A stretch of 64,000 nucleotides of DNA from Candidatus Thiodiazotropha sp. (ex Myrtea sp. 'scaly one' KF741663) (GCA_025655555.1 JAHXIQ010000003.1:415526-479525); one strand, 5' to 3'. Positions 35,678 to 45,708 are shown, numbered from the stretch's first letter. The notes: generated from the sequence alone by a model not told the origin. Program-made: numbers and translations.

Positions 35678-37675
35678 TTATCTCCCAGGTACCGTCGCGG
35701 CATTGTCAGAAACCTCAACCCCTTTTGCTGCACGAATTCGCGAGGTGCGATAACGGCGATCGGTAATGGCGAGAATGCCGCCCAGCGCCATCAGTACGCT
35801 ACCCAGCCAGATCCAGCGGACATAGGGCTTATAGTAGAGTCGCAGACTCCAATCGCCATTGCCGAGCGGTTCACCGAGTGAAACGTAGAGGTCCCGAGTG
35901 AAGCCCCAGTCGATGGCAGCTTCGGTCATGGGCCTTGTTTGTACGAAGTAGGTCCTTTTTTCCGGTTCCAGGGTGGCGATTAACTCACCATCCTTCGTCA
36001 CCTGGAAGCGGCCACGATTTGCATTGTAGTTGGGACCAGGAAACTGGCTGACGCCTTCGAACTTGAATTCATACCCGGAAATTTCGCTGACATCCCCCGG
36101 ACTCATCCTGATATCGCTTTCGATGCCATAGTTGCTGACGAGGGTGACGCCGACGATAAACATGGCTACACCGAAATGTGCCAGGATCATACCGTAGTAG
36201 CTGCGTCCGCCGGCTTTAAAATCATGCCAGAATCCGGAGAAACCCTGCTTATGTTTCAGGCGTTCTCTCAGATTGACTATATGGGAGGTGGCGATCCACA
36301 AAGCCAGCCCCATTCCGAGGCCGACCAGCCAGTTGGTCTCACCGAACAGCGGCAGCATACTCACGATGCCAAAGACCACACTCACCACAAAAGCCACACG
36401 TAGCTGTTTGATCAACGTGGAGAGTTCAGCATGTTTCCAACGGGATAGAGAGCCCATGCCCATGAACAATGCGAGAAACGGCGTGGTCAGCAGAAACATC
36501 TTATTGAACCAGGGGAAACCCACCGAGATCTTGCCCAATTCAAGTGCATCGTAGATCAGTGGCGCCAAGGTGCCCAGCAGTACCAGCGCCCCGAAAACGG
36601 AGAGCAGTAGATTATTCCCCAGCAGGAAGGTCTCGCGTGAAATCAGGTCAAAGCGTCCGCCACCGGAGATATAGGGTGCGCGCCAGGTGTAAAGCAACAG
36701 AGAACCACCGATGACCAGCAGCAGGAAAGCAAGGATGAAGATGCCACGGGCGGGATCGGAGGCGAAAGAGTGTACGGATGTCAGTACACCGGAACGCACG
36801 AGGAAAGTACCCAGCAGGCTCAATGAAAATGCAGAGATGGCAAGCAGCACAGTCCAACTCTTGAAAGCGCCACGTTTTTCCGTCACCGCCAGGGAGTGAA
36901 TCAGCGCCGTACCCACCAGCCATGGCATAAATGATGCGTTTTCAACAGGATCCCAAAACCACCAGCCCCCCCAGCCGAGTTCGTAATAGGCCCACCAGCT
37001 ACCGAGAGCGATGCCTAGGGTTAGAAAGATCCAGGCCACTGTGGTCCAGGGACGGGACCAGCGCGCCCAGGCGGCATCCAATCGGCCACCCAGTAGCGCT
37101 GCGATAGCAAAGGCAAAGGCTACCGAGAAACCCACATAGCCCATGTAGAGCATTGGTGGATGAATGGCCAGTCCCGGATCCTGCAGCATGGGATTCAGCT
37201 CCCGGCCTTCCATGGGGACCGGAAAGGTTCTATCAAATGGATTGGATGTCAGCAGCATAAACAGCATGAACCCAATGCTGATCATGCCCATTACGGAGAG
37301 CACCCGGGCCACCATGCTCAGTGGCAGGTTGCGACTGAAGACCGAGATTGCAGCACCCCAAGCGGCGAGCATAAAGGCCCAGAGTAGCAACGACCCTTCA
37401 TGTGCGCCCCAGACGGCAGAAATCTTATATATGTCGGGCAGCTTGGTGTTGCCGTGTTGAGCCACATAGATGACGGAGAAGTCATTAGCCAGAAAGGCGT
37501 TGGTCAATACAATCAGGGAGATACTGAGAAATACAAGCTGGCCCCAGGCCAGCGAGCGGGAGGCCGACATCCACGAGATGGTGTTGGTATAAGAGCCAAT
37601 AAGGGGAACGGTCGCCTGGACGATGGCCAGACAGAGCGCCAGGATGAGTGCGAAATGTCCGAGCTCAGGAATCAT
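35678..37675 (-). CDS. ccmF: Cytochrome c heme lyase CcmF
   Basis: Large integral membrane protein (665 residues, about 15 helices) that attaches heme to apocytochromes c. The WWD domain is intact (WGGWWFWDPVENASFMPWL) and the flanking His residues are in GTALIHSLAVTEKRG and the earlier VWGAHEGSLLLW. Its start codon overlaps the ccmE stop (ATGA). Normal length. Confidence 0.96.
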   Translation of the reverse strand: MIPELGHFALILALCLAIVQATVPLIGSYTNTISWMSASRSLAWGQLVFLSISLIVLTNAFLANDFSVIYVAQHGNTKLPDIYKISAVWGAHEGSLLLWAFMLAAWGAAISVFSRNLPLSMVARVLSVMGMISIGFMLFMLLTSNPFDRTFPVPMEGRELNPMLQDPGLAIHPPMLYMGYVGFSVAFAFAIAALLGGRLDAAWARWSRPWTTVAWIFLTLGIALGSWWAYYELGWGGWWFWDPVENASFMPWLVGTALIHSLAVTEKRGAFKSWTVLLAISAFSLSLLGTFLVRSGVLTSVHSFASDPARGIFILAFLLLVIGGSLLLYTWRAPYISGGGRFDLISRETFLLGNNLLLSVFGALVLLGTLAPLIYDALELGKISVGFPWFNKMFLLTTPFLALFMGMGSLSRWKHAELSTLIKQLRVAFVVSVVFGIVSMLPLFGETNWLVGLGMGLALWIATSHIVNLRERLKHKQGFSGFWHDFKAGGRSYYGMILAHFGVAMFIVGVTLVSNYGIESDIRMSPGDVSEISGYEFKFEGVSQFPGPNYNANRGRFQVTKDGELIATLEPEKRTYFVQTRPMTEAAIDWGFTRDLYVSLGEPLGNGDWSLRLYYKPYVRWIWLGSVLMALGGILAITDRRYRTSRIRAAKGVEVSDNAATVPGR

Positions 37676-38139
37676 TGTACGCTAACCTGATTCTGATTGG
37701 CGCCAACCGCTTCATCATGCGCAGTCTTCAGGGACTCTGCCACCTCGGGCGGCATGTAGTTTTCATCATGTTTGGCGAGCACTTCACTGGCGACGAAGAC
37801 ACCGCTCTGGTTCAGCTGTCCCATGGCGACGATGCCCTGACCCTCGCGAAACAGATCCGGCAGGATGCCGGTGTACTCGACCGTAACGGACTCGGCATTA
37901 TCGGTGACCGTGAAACTGGTGGTGAGCCCGTCGGATTTCCGCGCTACGCTATCGGTCGCAACCAGACCACCAACCCTGAACGGGTGGCCTGTTGGGGCTT
38001 TTCCCTCTGCGATTTCCGATGGAGAAAAGAAAAACATCAGGTTTTCATCAAAGGCATTGAGAGCCAGCCAGGTGGCTACACCGATACCGGCGACCATCAG
38101 GCCAATGAGGGTGAGACGTTTCTTGCGGATTGGATTCAT
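37672..38139 (-). CDS. ccmE: Heme chaperone CcmE
   Basis: A 155-residue membrane-anchored periplasmic OB-fold protein that carries heme from CcmC to CcmF. One N-terminal helix; the covalent heme-binding His and following Tyr are in LAKHDENYMPPEV; the FRVGGLV and VEYTGILPDLFREGQG segments match the family. Overlaps ccmD and ccmF by ATGA at both ends. Confidence 0.95.
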   Translation of the reverse strand: MNPIRKKRLTLIGLMVAGIGVATWLALNAFDENLMFFFSPSEIAEGKAPTGHPFRVGGLVATDSVARKSDGLTTSFTVTDNAESVTVEYTGILPDLFREGQGIVAMGQLNQSGVFVASEVLAKHDENYMPPEVAESLKTAHDEAVGANQNQVSVQ

Positions 38140-38303
38140 GATTGCTCTTTCCTGGCCCGGCGTAATTTGCGGGCGATTTCTGTCAGGACTCTCTTGTGCT
38201 GTTGTAAGGGTGCGACGATATTGGCCACGAGAATAATCGCTGCCAGCAGGAACGAGGGCCAGACGTAGGCGGCATAGCCACCCATTGCGAAGAATTCGCT
38301 CAT
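38136..38303 (-). CDS. ccmD: Small heme exporter subunit CcmD
   Basis: A 55-residue protein between ccmC and ccmE. It starts MSEFFAMGGYAAYVWPSF, the CcmD signature (GGYAxYVWxSF), continues through one membrane helix and ends in a basic tail (KRVLTEIARKLRRARKEQS). CcmD helps release holo-CcmE from CcmABC. Its start and stop both overlap neighbours by ATGA, so ccmC-ccmD-ccmE-ccmF are translationally chained. Confidence 0.92.
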   Translation of the reverse strand: MSEFFAMGGYAAYVWPSFLLAAIILVANIVAPLQQHKRVLTEIARKLRRARKEQS

Positions 38304-39046
38304 TTTGCCTCCTCTTGGACCAGTTCCTGCACCCAGCGGGCGTTTCGTTCCCGCTCGACGATTTCTGCCCGCGCGCGCATTAAGACCACGGCGCCATAAT
38401 AAAGTTTAAAGGAAATCGCCATGGTCAGAAGTGGTACCAGCATGCTCATATCCATGGAAGGTTTACCGAATTTCGTAATCGAGGCGGGTTGATGCAGTGT
38501 ATTCCACCACTCAACCGAATAGTGAATGATCGGAATGTTGACCACTCCGACCAATGCGAGTATCGACACAGCGCGGGCGGCGACCCGTTTGTCCTCGATG
38601 GCGCTGTGCAGGGCAATGATACCGAGATAGAGAAACAGCAGCAGCAGTTCGGAAGTCAATCGGGCATCCCAGACCCACCAGGAGCCCCACATGGGTTTAC
38701 CCCAGAGCGACCCTGTAGCCAGTGCGAGAAAGGTGAAGGAGGCGCCAACGGTGGCGCTGCTGATCACAACAACCTCAGTCATCTTGATGCGCCAGACCAA
38801 GCTGATCAACCCGGAAACGGCCATTACCACATAGATGAACATAGACATCCATGCAGCAGGCACATGGATGTACATAATGCGATAGCTCTCACCCTGCTGA
38901 TAATCTGGGGGGGCGACAAAGAGACCATAGTAGAGTCCCAGCACCAATGTGATCAGAAAACTGACCATGAACCAGGGGATCAATTTGCCCGCCACGCCAT
39001 AGAAGTAGCGTGGAGAACCCATTTGATGAAAGAAGCGTACGATCAT
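38300..39046 (-). CDS. ccmC: Heme handling protein CcmC
   Basis: A 248-residue six-helix protein that loads heme onto CcmE. The WWD domain (WGSWWVWDARLTSELLL) and the two heme His residues (MYIHVPAAWMSMF and WWNTLHQPASI) are present. It follows ccmB by 11 bp. Confidence 0.95.
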   Translation of the reverse strand: MIVRFFHQMGSPRYFYGVAGKLIPWFMVSFLITLVLGLYYGLFVAPPDYQQGESYRIMYIHVPAAWMSMFIYVVMAVSGLISLVWRIKMTEVVVISSATVGASFTFLALATGSLWGKPMWGSWWVWDARLTSELLLLFLYLGIIALHSAIEDKRVAARAVSILALVGVVNIPIIHYSVEWWNTLHQPASITKFGKPSMDMSMLVPLLTMAISFKLYYGAVVLMRARAEIVERERNARWVQELVQEEAK

Positions 39047-39057
39047 ATTAGGAGGCC

Positions 39058-39741
39058 CTAACTCAAACTGATTCTTAGTGAAGCGGCGGTGGCCAGCGGG
39101 GCCAGCACCAGAGAACCCACCAGCATGGCTGACAGTATGGAGAGCTGTGCCGTGGTGGGTATGCCGACAATTGCCGTTTTTACGGCATCTGTAGCGAAGA
39201 TGAGTACCGGTACATAGAGCGGCAGCACCAGCAGCGACAGAATCACGCCGCCGCGGCGAAGTCCGACGGTGAGCGCCACACCCACAGAGCCGATAAGGCT
39301 GAGTACCGGGGTGCCGAGTATCAGGGTCAGCATGAGGGTGGGAATGGCGTCCCCGGGAATATTCAATAGCACTGCCAGCAAGGGGGCAGCGATAAACAGC
39401 GGCAGGCCAGTGACCAGCCAGTGGGCCAGTATCTTGGCAAGCACCAGGATCGAGACCGGGTGTGCGCTCAACATAAACTGTTCCAGGGAGCCGTCTTCAA
39501 AGTCGGAGCGGAACATGGCATCCAGGGAGAGCAGGGCGGCGAGCAGGGCGGCAACCCAGATCACCCCTGGTCCGACTGCCTCGATCAGTTTTGGATCGTT
39601 ACCTATGCCAAGGGGGAACATGGCGGTGACGAGCACAAAAAAGAGCAGGGGGTTGACCAATTCCGAACGGCGCCGATAGGCAAGGGTCATGTCCCGCTTG
39701 AGCAGGAGCGTAAAGGCGCTGGTGAGGGAAAGGGTACTCAT
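39058..39741 (-). CDS. ccmB: Heme exporter permease CcmB
   Basis: A 227-residue six-helix ABC transporter permease. The family segments LLKRDMTLAYRRRSELVNPLLFF and DGSLEQFMLS are clear. It pairs with CcmA; the start overlaps the ccmA stop by ATGA. Confidence 0.93.
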   Translation of the reverse strand: MSTLSLTSAFTLLLKRDMTLAYRRRSELVNPLLFFVLVTAMFPLGIGNDPKLIEAVGPGVIWVAALLAALLSLDAMFRSDFEDGSLEQFMLSAHPVSILVLAKILAHWLVTGLPLFIAAPLLAVLLNIPGDAIPTLMLTLILGTPVLSLIGSVGVALTVGLRRGGVILSLLVLPLYVPVLIFATDAVKTAIVGIPTTAQLSILSAMLVGSLVLAPLATAASLRISLS

Positions 39742-40466
39742 CGATCTGATAGATTAATACGGACCAGTTTGACCTCTTCCTTAAAGCCTATTCTGTGATG
39801 TGTTGTCATGGCCGCCATGCCACCTCGTTTCAGATGTTCCTCAAAAAGCCGTTCCATCTGTTCGATACCTTTGCGGTCGAGGGAGGTGAATGGCTCATCC
39901 AGTATCCATAATTTGGCATCGGTCACCAACAATCTGGCGATAGCGAGTCGTCGCTGTTGACCCGCCGAGAGGTTTCGTGTGGGGACGTCCTCAAAACCAA
40001 ACAGACCAACCTGCTCCAGGGCCTCTTCGAGGGTGATACTTTCTCGTGCCTTGCCAAGTCCTTGTGCAACTCGAAGATTCTCCAGCGGGGTCAAATCCTG
40101 TTTTGAGCCATCCTTATGGCCCAGGTAGGCCGTATGCTCGTGAAATTCCGGCCCAAGATGGAAGATATCAGTACCTTCCCAAAGCACTTTTCCCGATTCA
40201 GGCAGGCGAATACCGCAAATGATGCGCAGTAGCGAGGTTTTGCCGCTGCCGTTGCGACCCTCGAGTACCAGCGCCTCACCAGGATTAATGGTGAAACAGA
40301 GATCATCGAATAGCACACGGTCGTCCCGGATGCACTCCAGGGACTGTGCTTCGAAAGTGGCTGTTGATACGGCAGAGGTCGTCACAATGTTGGAATATGT
40401 TTTGTTATCTTCAGTCTTGTCTATGAGGCGGCTGGTGCCACGCTTGCAAGTTAGGTTGGCAACCAT
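39738..40466 (-). CDS. ccmA: Heme exporter ATPase CcmA
   Basis: ATP-binding subunit that powers release of holo-CcmE. Walker A GRNGSGKTS, signature LSAGQQRRLAIARLL, Walker B LWILDEPFTSLD and switch His in TTHHRIG. At 242 residues it carries about 35 extra N-terminal residues compared with most CcmA; a GTG at 40385 would remove most of them, but neither start has a good ribosome-binding site. First gene of the ccmABCDEFGHI operon. Confidence 0.92.
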   Translation of the reverse strand: MVANLTCKRGTSRLIDKTEDNKTYSNIVTTSAVSTATFEAQSLECIRDDRVLFDDLCFTINPGEALVLEGRNGSGKTSLLRIICGIRLPESGKVLWEGTDIFHLGPEFHEHTAYLGHKDGSKQDLTPLENLRVAQGLGKARESITLEEALEQVGLFGFEDVPTRNLSAGQQRRLAIARLLVTDAKLWILDEPFTSLDRKGIEQMERLFEEHLKRGGMAAMTTHHRIGFKEEVKLVRINLSDR

Positions 40467-40850
40467 ACCTGATATGAACCTGATGCCTCAACAAAAAAGC
40501 AGTGTGGATTCGATGCAATTCCGTTTTTTATCTGGCATATCACTGGGACCGCTAAAGATCGATTTCTCTCTATAGATATGGGTGATCTGTGAGCCAGGTC
40601 CCGGCCCAATGCTATTGAATACTTAGCAAAAGAATGAAAATAATATAAAAAACAATTAGATAGGATTCTAGAGGGGTGAGCTGGTACGGCTTTGAATATC
40701 AACTTATTCTGCACAATGACATCGCTTGATTACGCCAAAGATTATGCGATTAAACTCATACCCTAAAAATTTGGGAGATTTTGCAGTGAATGGAAAAAGG
40801 CGTGCTTGCTAGGCTTTTATGAAGAGAGGGAAGAGTTAGAAATTGGTAGT

Positions 40851-40988
40851 TCAGGTTGCCTGTGGGGTTTTGATGACGACTTCTTTGTCTTCGAAACTCT
40901 GAAGGTTCGGTGTTCTATCCGCAATAATGGAAGTCTGCCAGACAACGGTCAAGCTGAACGCAACTGCCAACACGAATAGATATTTCAC
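40851..40988 (-). CDS. Small exported peptide (45 residues)
   Basis: Short reading frame with a GTG start. The product begins with a signal-peptide-like segment (KYLFVLAVAFSLTVVWQT, cleavage possibly near IIA) and a short charged mature part (DRTPNLQSFEDKEVVIK, ending TPQAT). A strong ribosome-binding site (GGGGGG, about 8 bp upstream) supports translation. An FNR-like box lies about 120 bp upstream. No family is recognised. It could be periplasmic or retained as a membrane peptide. Confidence 0.6.
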   Translation of the reverse strand: MKYLFVLAVAFSLTVVWQTSIIADRTPNLQSFEDKEVVIKTPQAT

Positions 40989-41108
40989 CGAAAATCCCCC
41001 CGGTTTTATTGTTTGATGGTGAAATCAACACAGCTTTATAGCTGTTTGGAAGTGGGAGAATATATAGGAATTATTCTACCTGTGCCAGTGTAGGGAATGT
41101 CTGATCCT

Positions 41109-41122
41109 TTGATCTAGATCAC
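41109..41122. promoter_or_regulatory. FNR-like box
   Basis: TTGATCTAGATCAC differs from the perfect FNR palindrome at one base and has the same CTAG centre as the box at 22998-23011. It lies between the end of the Rieske gene and the small exported peptide gene, in the orientation to control the latter. A candidate -10 (TAGAAT, minus strand, 41073-41078) is somewhat too far for a classical class II site. Confidence 0.6.
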
Positions 41123-41135
41123 CAAAAAAACTCTT

Positions 41136-41468
41136 CTATGGGAATTTATGGGTTTTTATTAAGACTTTCTTAATTTTAACGCGGGTTTCATAGGTACCGA
41201 TTGGCTCATCTGCGGGGGCTTCAAGCGGTTCACCCGTCTCCAGGCTGAAGCGGCTGCCATGTAGTGAGCATTTTATATTTTTTCCCTGGATACAGCCCAG
41301 GTAGAGAGAGACATCCTCATGGCTGCATTGATCGTCCACTGCATAGATTTGTCCTTCGGCGTTGGTGATGAGATAGCGGTGACCATCGATTTCTACCCGC
41401 TTCATTTTGCCGGGAGAAAGCTCATCGACAGTAGCAACCTCGACCCATTGTTCGTTCGTATCACTCAT
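41136..41468 (-). CDS. Rieske-type [2Fe-2S] ferredoxin
   Basis: A 110-residue soluble Rieske protein (NirD/dioxygenase-ferredoxin type). Cluster ligands: CSHEDVSLYLG (Cys-x-His) and CSLHGSRF (Cys-x2-His). No membrane anchor, so cytoplasmic electron carrier. Its ATG overlaps the stop of the TrpD2-like gene, implying coupled expression. The electron partner is not evident. Confidence 0.9.
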   Translation of the reverse strand: MSDTNEQWVEVATVDELSPGKMKRVEIDGHRYLITNAEGQIYAVDDQCSHEDVSLYLGCIQGKNIKCSLHGSRFSLETGEPLEAPADEPIGTYETRVKIKKVLIKTHKFP

Positions 41469-42571
41469 TTCAGATGTCTATGGGCAGCGCCGTTATGGAG
41501 TACCTCACGTACCTGATCAGCACCCTGTGAGATAGAGGCTGCCCTTCCTGTGTGCCAGAGAATGATTGCGCAGCTGTAGATCAGTGAATCGTAACTTGGA
41601 CCTTTTTCGCCCTGCAATGCGCGTATTCCTGTTTCTGCGGCAATAGCAGCTGCACCGGTGGTATCACTTATGCGGGCAATTTCGTCATCGCCTCTCATGA
41701 TGGTTGGGTCATCGGGCAAAGGTACCGCTCTGACAGGTTGAGCGATGCCGAGTGCCTGAGGGTTGATTTCCACCGGTTCTTCCATGCCCATGTCATCGTA
41801 ACGAAATAGCATGCCTGGTTGCCGAAGCGAGGGAATCACACCACCTTCGGTGCCACGGACCAACAGGCACCCCTCAAATTTTGCATAACGGGCCAGGGAG
41901 GCATATTTTGCAGGATAGGGCTTATGCACATAACCGGTGACCAGGTGAGTCTTTTGGCGTCCGGTAATGGGTTTTGCCAACACTTCCACAGTGGTCAATG
42001 CCTGTCGCTTGACGATCCGCTGCCGCAGTTGGGTCAAGTCGTGCAGACCGGGACAGAAAGTGCGCTGATCCACATAAGACCAACCAATCTCTGGATCTGC
42101 AATGCGTGCGGTTGCGTCATCCAGGCTGATATCCACATCAATGCCCGCTGCCTGCAGGACATGTCGGTGAGTAACGCCAAACTTTGGTCCCACGCTATCG
42201 AGTCCATGACTCACCGTGGGTAATCCACAGGCAGCGAGTACCACTGGGATGAAAGGGGCCACCGGGAGATTTCGATTAAAGCCATCATAGGGATCGGCCA
42301 GAGAAACCACTTCATCAACCTCAGCAACACGGCTGTCTGAAACTTTGAGGATGGCATCCAAAATGCCTTTGTTTTCGTCGTCGGTCTCGCGTTTCATGCG
42401 CAGGGCGATGAAGAAGATTGCTGCCTGTACATCATCTATTTCACCGCGCAGTATCGCAGTGGTACCGCCGCTGGCCTCTTGCAGAGAAATATCTTTGCTG
42501 AGTTCGGGGCCGGTGGCGATGCGCTGGATGATAGAGTGCATCAAGGCAGATGAAGTTGCAGATTCAGACAT
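41465..42571 (-). CDS. Anthranilate phosphoribosyltransferase-like protein (TrpD2/YbiB type)
   Basis: A 368-residue protein of the nucleoside phosphorylase/TrpD fold. The N-terminal helical domain (LSKDISLQEASGGTTAILRGEIDDVQAAIFFIALRMKRET) and the PRPP-like loop (SHGLDSVGPKFGVTHRHVL) resemble TrpD2/YbiB, which bind nucleic acid and lack anthranilate PRT activity. There are no trp genes nearby. It is coupled to the Rieske gene by a 4-bp overlap, an unusual pairing. Confidence 0.8.
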   Translation of the reverse strand: MSESATSSALMHSIIQRIATGPELSKDISLQEASGGTTAILRGEIDDVQAAIFFIALRMKRETDDENKGILDAILKVSDSRVAEVDEVVSLADPYDGFNRNLPVAPFIPVVLAACGLPTVSHGLDSVGPKFGVTHRHVLQAAGIDVDISLDDATARIADPEIGWSYVDQRTFCPGLHDLTQLRQRIVKRQALTTVEVLAKPITGRQKTHLVTGYVHKPYPAKYASLARYAKFEGCLLVRGTEGGVIPSLRQPGMLFRYDDMGMEEPVEINPQALGIAQPVRAVPLPDDPTIMRGDDEIARISDTTGAAAIAAETGIRALQGEKGPSYDSLIYSCAIILWHTGRAASISQGADQVREVLHNGAAHRHLK

Positions 42572-42756
42572 GGGGTACTACCTGTTGGAACAAAAGACAG
42601 CTGAAAGTAACAATAACCGAGTAATCCAGTCAAGAATATTTCGGGTGATTTTTCTGGGGGATTAGGCTGGGTGGGGTTTTTTCAGGTTTGAGGTATCAGG
42701 CGCTGATAAAAGAGGCCTGCATGCAGCAGGCCATTCAAAGAATTCAGCTGACAGCA

Positions 42757-43047
42757 CTAATGGTGGATGACAGATGTCAGAACGTACTGATGTTCGAAGA
42801 AGACTGAATAGTTGCTGTAGTCCCAACGGGTAATTGGAGGCTGTCCCACCCACGGGTATTCAGTTGCCGGGTCTCCGAAGCGCTGTTTGACCTGGTTCAT
42901 GGTCATGCCCCGGGAGGGACGTGGTAGCCCTTCCTCACTGTTGATCGGCTCTTGATTGATCACATCCATGAGCAGTACATCAGCAATGGCAGGTTGTGCC
43001 GATAAAAAAGCCAGGCTGGCAACAACGGGGATAAATCGAAATGTCAT
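42757..43047 (-). CDS. Small exported protein with a BamE-like motif
   Basis: A 96-residue protein with a signal peptide (MTFRFIPVVASLAFLSAQPAIA) and a mature part with RGMTMNQVKQRFGDPATEY followed by an aromatic beta strand (TRWDYSNYSVFFEHQYVL). The GMTxxQVxxxFGxP pattern resembles the SmpA/BamE-type fold. Function unknown. The start at 43047 is preferred; an upstream ATG at 43095 adds 16 residues ahead of the signal peptide. Confidence 0.7.
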   Translation of the reverse strand: MTFRFIPVVASLAFLSAQPAIADVLLMDVINQEPINSEEGLPRPSRGMTMNQVKQRFGDPATEYPWVGQPPITRWDYSNYSVFFEHQYVLTSVIHH

Positions 43048-43244
43048 CAGAGCAACTCCATATTTGTCTCGCTTAAAGAAGAATATAGCACCCATCTCTA
43101 ACCATAGGAAACGATGAGTCTTTTATACGTAGTTTTGTTCTAGAAAGTATGTCGGCTTCCTGTAGCAATCCTTAAACCAGGATCACACAATGTCCCACTC
43201 TCTTTGGTGTTATAGAAAGGGTTAGTGTGTTTAAATGCCCAGCC

Positions 43245-44492
43245 ATGTTTAAACCGATCGAATTTTATATCGGCCTGCGCTATACCCGCGCCAAACGGCG
43301 GAATCATTTCATCTCCTTCATCTCATTGATCTCCATGTTGGGGATCATGTTGGGTGTGGTGGCTTTGATTGTCGTCCTCTCTGTTATGAACGGCTTTCAC
43401 AAGGAAGTCCGTGAACGGATTCTCGGAATGGCTTCACACGCCACGATTTCTGGTGTGAGTGGTGAACTGAGTGACTGGCGCGAGGTTCGGGAGCGGGCCA
43501 AAAGTTTCCCCCATGTCATCGGCGAGGCACCCTACATCGAGGGGCAGGGTATGCTGATCAGCGGACAGAAGGTCAGCGGCGTGCTTCTGCGTGGCATTCT
43601 GCCCGATCAGGAAGGCGAGGTTTCCGAGGTGGTTTCAGCGATCACCAAAGGCTCCATTGATGATCTGCAGCCAGGTGAATTTGGCATTATTCTGGGACAT
43701 GAACTGGCGCTGATTCTCGGGGTTTCCGTCGGCGATAAAGTTACCCTGGTCACGCCGCAGATTAACGTGACACCGGCCGGTATCATGCCGCGTCTGAAGC
43801 GGTTTAAGGTCAATGGTATCTTTGAAGTGGGTATGGGAGATTACGACCGGGGTGTAGCAATTCTACATATCGAGGATGCCGCCAAGTTGATGCGTCTAAA
43901 AGATGCAGTGACCGGTATCAGGCTCAAACTCGATGATCTCTACCTGGCCCCCGAGGTTTCCCGTGATCTGGCACTGAAGATGGGCGGGTACTATCGTATT
44001 AGCGATTGGACCATGCAGCACCGCAATTTTTTCGCTGCACTGCAGACAGAAAAGCGCATGATGACGATTATTCTTTCTCTCATTGTCGCGGTGGCTGCCT
44101 TCAATATCGTTTCCACTATGGTGATGGTGGTGACGGACAAACAGTCTGATATCGCCATCCTGCGCACGCTGGGCGCCTCGCCTGGTTCCATCATGGGAAT
44201 CTTTATGGTGCAAGGCGCGACAATTGGTGTGATCGGAAATCTGTTGGGTATCATAGGCGGCGTGCTTCTGGCCAACAATGTGGAATCCATCGTCAGCTGG
44301 ATTGAACACCGCTTGGGCATAGAGTTTCTCGATTCCAGTATCTACTACATCAGCAAACTGCCCTCAGATCCCCAGATGGCGGATATCCTCTTCATCGGCA
44401 TCGCAGCCCTGCTGATAACCTTGCTTGCCACCCTCTACCCAGCCTGGAAAGCCTCTCGGACGCAACCGGCGGAGGCGCTCCGCTATGAGTAA
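43245..44492 (+). CDS. lolC: Lipoprotein-releasing permease LolC/LolE
   Basis: Inner-membrane permease that extracts outer-membrane lipoproteins for transfer to LolA. About 415 residues with one N-terminal helix after [20 protein letters not shown] (family signature), a large periplasmic domain, and three C-terminal helices ([36 protein letters not shown]). Only one permease gene precedes lolD here, so it may serve as a LolF-type homodimer, or lolE lies elsewhere. The ATG at 43245 is favoured over a GTG at 43227. Confidence 0.92.
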   Translation: MFKPIEFYIGLRYTRAKRRNHFISFISLISMLGIMLGVVALIVVLSVMNGFHKEVRERILGMASHATISGVSGELSDWREVRERAKSFPHVIGEAPYIEGQGMLISGQKVSGVLLRGILPDQEGEVSEVVSAITKGSIDDLQPGEFGIILGHELALILGVSVGDKVTLVTPQINVTPAGIMPRLKRFKVNGIFEVGMGDYDRGVAILHIEDAAKLMRLKDAVTGIRLKLDDLYLAPEVSRDLALKMGGYYRISDWTMQHRNFFAALQTEKRMMTIILSLIVAVAAFNIVSTMVMVVTDKQSDIAILRTLGASPGSIMGIFMVQGATIGVIGNLLGIIGGVLLANNVESIVSWIEHRLGIEFLDSSIYYISKLPSDPQMADILFIGIAALLITLLATLYPAWKASRTQPAEALRYE

Positions 44493-45171
44493 TCCGCAAT
44501 CGGTGCTGCAGGCCGAAGGGCTGACCAAGACGTTTGCCCAGGGCAACCTGCGCGTCGAGGTGCTGAAAGGTGTGGATCTGCAGATAGCGCGTGGCGAGCG
44601 GGTCGCCATCATCGGCGCCTCCGGTTCCGGAAAAAGTACACTGTTGCACTGTCTTGGTGGTCTCGACCGCCCGGATGGTGGACGTGTGTTTGTGAATGAG
44701 CGCAATCTGGTCGAGCTGAACGAGCGAGAGAGAGGACAGCTACGCAATCGCAGTCTGGGTTTCGTCTACCAGTTTCATCATTTGTTACCGGAGTTCACCG
44801 CACTGGAAAATGTGGCCATGCCGTTGTTGATCGGCGGTCAACCTGTCAACCTGGCGAGACAAAAAGCAACAGAGATGTTGCAACAAGTGGGGTTGGGTGA
44901 CCGCATCGCTCACAAGCCAACAGAGCTCTCAGGCGGAGAACGTCAACGTGCCGCACTGGCTCGTGCCCTGGTACATCATCCCGATTGTGTACTGGCGGAT
45001 GAACCGACCGGTAATCTTGATCGCAAGACCGCTGAGCAGGTGTATGAATTGATGCTGAAGTTGAATCGGGAGATCGGTACAAGTTTTGCGGTTGTGACTC
45101 ATGACCCCGAATTGGCTGGCCGTATGGATCGGATTTGGTCCCTTGAAGATGGGAAACTAACGCTGTCCTGA
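44485..45171 (+). CDS. lolD: Lipoprotein-releasing ATPase LolD
   Basis: ATPase of the Lol exporter, 228 residues. Walker [12 protein letters not shown], LolD-type Q-loop region [19 protein letters not shown], signature [15 protein letters not shown], Walker [12 protein letters not shown], switch His VTHD. Starts inside the end of lolC (8-bp overlap). Its end overlaps the convergent DUF2062 gene by 15 bp. Confidence 0.95.
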   Translation: MSNPQSVLQAEGLTKTFAQGNLRVEVLKGVDLQIARGERVAIIGASGSGKSTLLHCLGGLDRPDGGRVFVNERNLVELNERERGQLRNRSLGFVYQFHHLLPEFTALENVAMPLLIGGQPVNLARQKATEMLQQVGLGDRIAHKPTELSGGERQRAALARALVHHPDCVLADEPTGNLDRKTAEQVYELMLKLNREIGTSFAVVTHDPELAGRMDRIWSLEDGKLTLS

Positions 45172-45708
45172 GATGGTATGTGTTTTCGCTGCCTTTTTAC
45201 GCAGACGACGCAGCTTCCACTTCTCAACCACGTGCCAGCGCCAGATCCAGCGGATCAGGCCGTATCCCAATAGGGCGGAGACACTGCCACAGATCAGGCA
45301 GCCGACTATCAGAGGCAGCCATACACTGCCGAGCCCACCATTTTGTATCCATTCGAGGCTGAATTGGAAGGGCTCTAAATCAGGTGGAACACCAACTACC
45401 CAGGTTCCTACCAGATAAGCAAACAAAAACATAGGCGGTATGGTGATTGGATTCGTGATCCAGACCAGGGTGACCGAGAGGGGTAGGTTGACTCGAAAAA
45501 GTATGGCTGCGGCGGCAGCGAAGATCATCTGAAAAGGCAGCGGGACAAAGGCCATAAAGAGACCGACTGCAAACCCGCCCGAGGCAGAGTGACGATTAAG
45601 ATGCCAGAGGTTGCCGTCATGCAGAAGGGTGCCGAATATTTTCAGGTGCTTATGTTCACGCACCTTGTCGTGATGGGGCAGTAGGCGCTTGATGAGTCTT
45701 TTCGGCAT
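45157..45708 (-). CDS. DUF2062 membrane protein
   Basis: A protein of about 183 residues with three or four helices: [20 protein letters not shown] and [21 protein letters not shown] are hallmark DUF2062 segments. The C-terminal tail is strongly basic. The start at 45708 ([20 protein letters not shown]) fits the family; an upstream frame to 45795 does not. Function unknown. Converges on lolD with a 15-bp overlap. Confidence 0.85.
   Translation of the reverse strand: MPKRLIKRLLPHHDKVREHKHLKIFGTLLHDGNLWHLNRHSASGGFAVGLFMAFVPLPFQMIFAAAAAILFRVNLPLSVTLVWITNPITIPPMFLFAYLVGTWVVGVPPDLEPFQFSLEWIQNGGLGSVWLPLIVGCLICGSVSALLGYGLIRWIWRWHVVEKWKLRRLRKKAAKTHTISGQR

Larger units (their letters stand above)
40467..41135. 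other. Region upstream of ccmA containing a small secreted-peptide gene
   Basis: About 670 bp. The part nearest ccmA (40467-40850) holds no gene and should contain the ccm promoter. The part at 40851-40988 encodes a 45-residue peptide, and 41109-41122 holds an FNR-like box. Confidence 0.6.
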
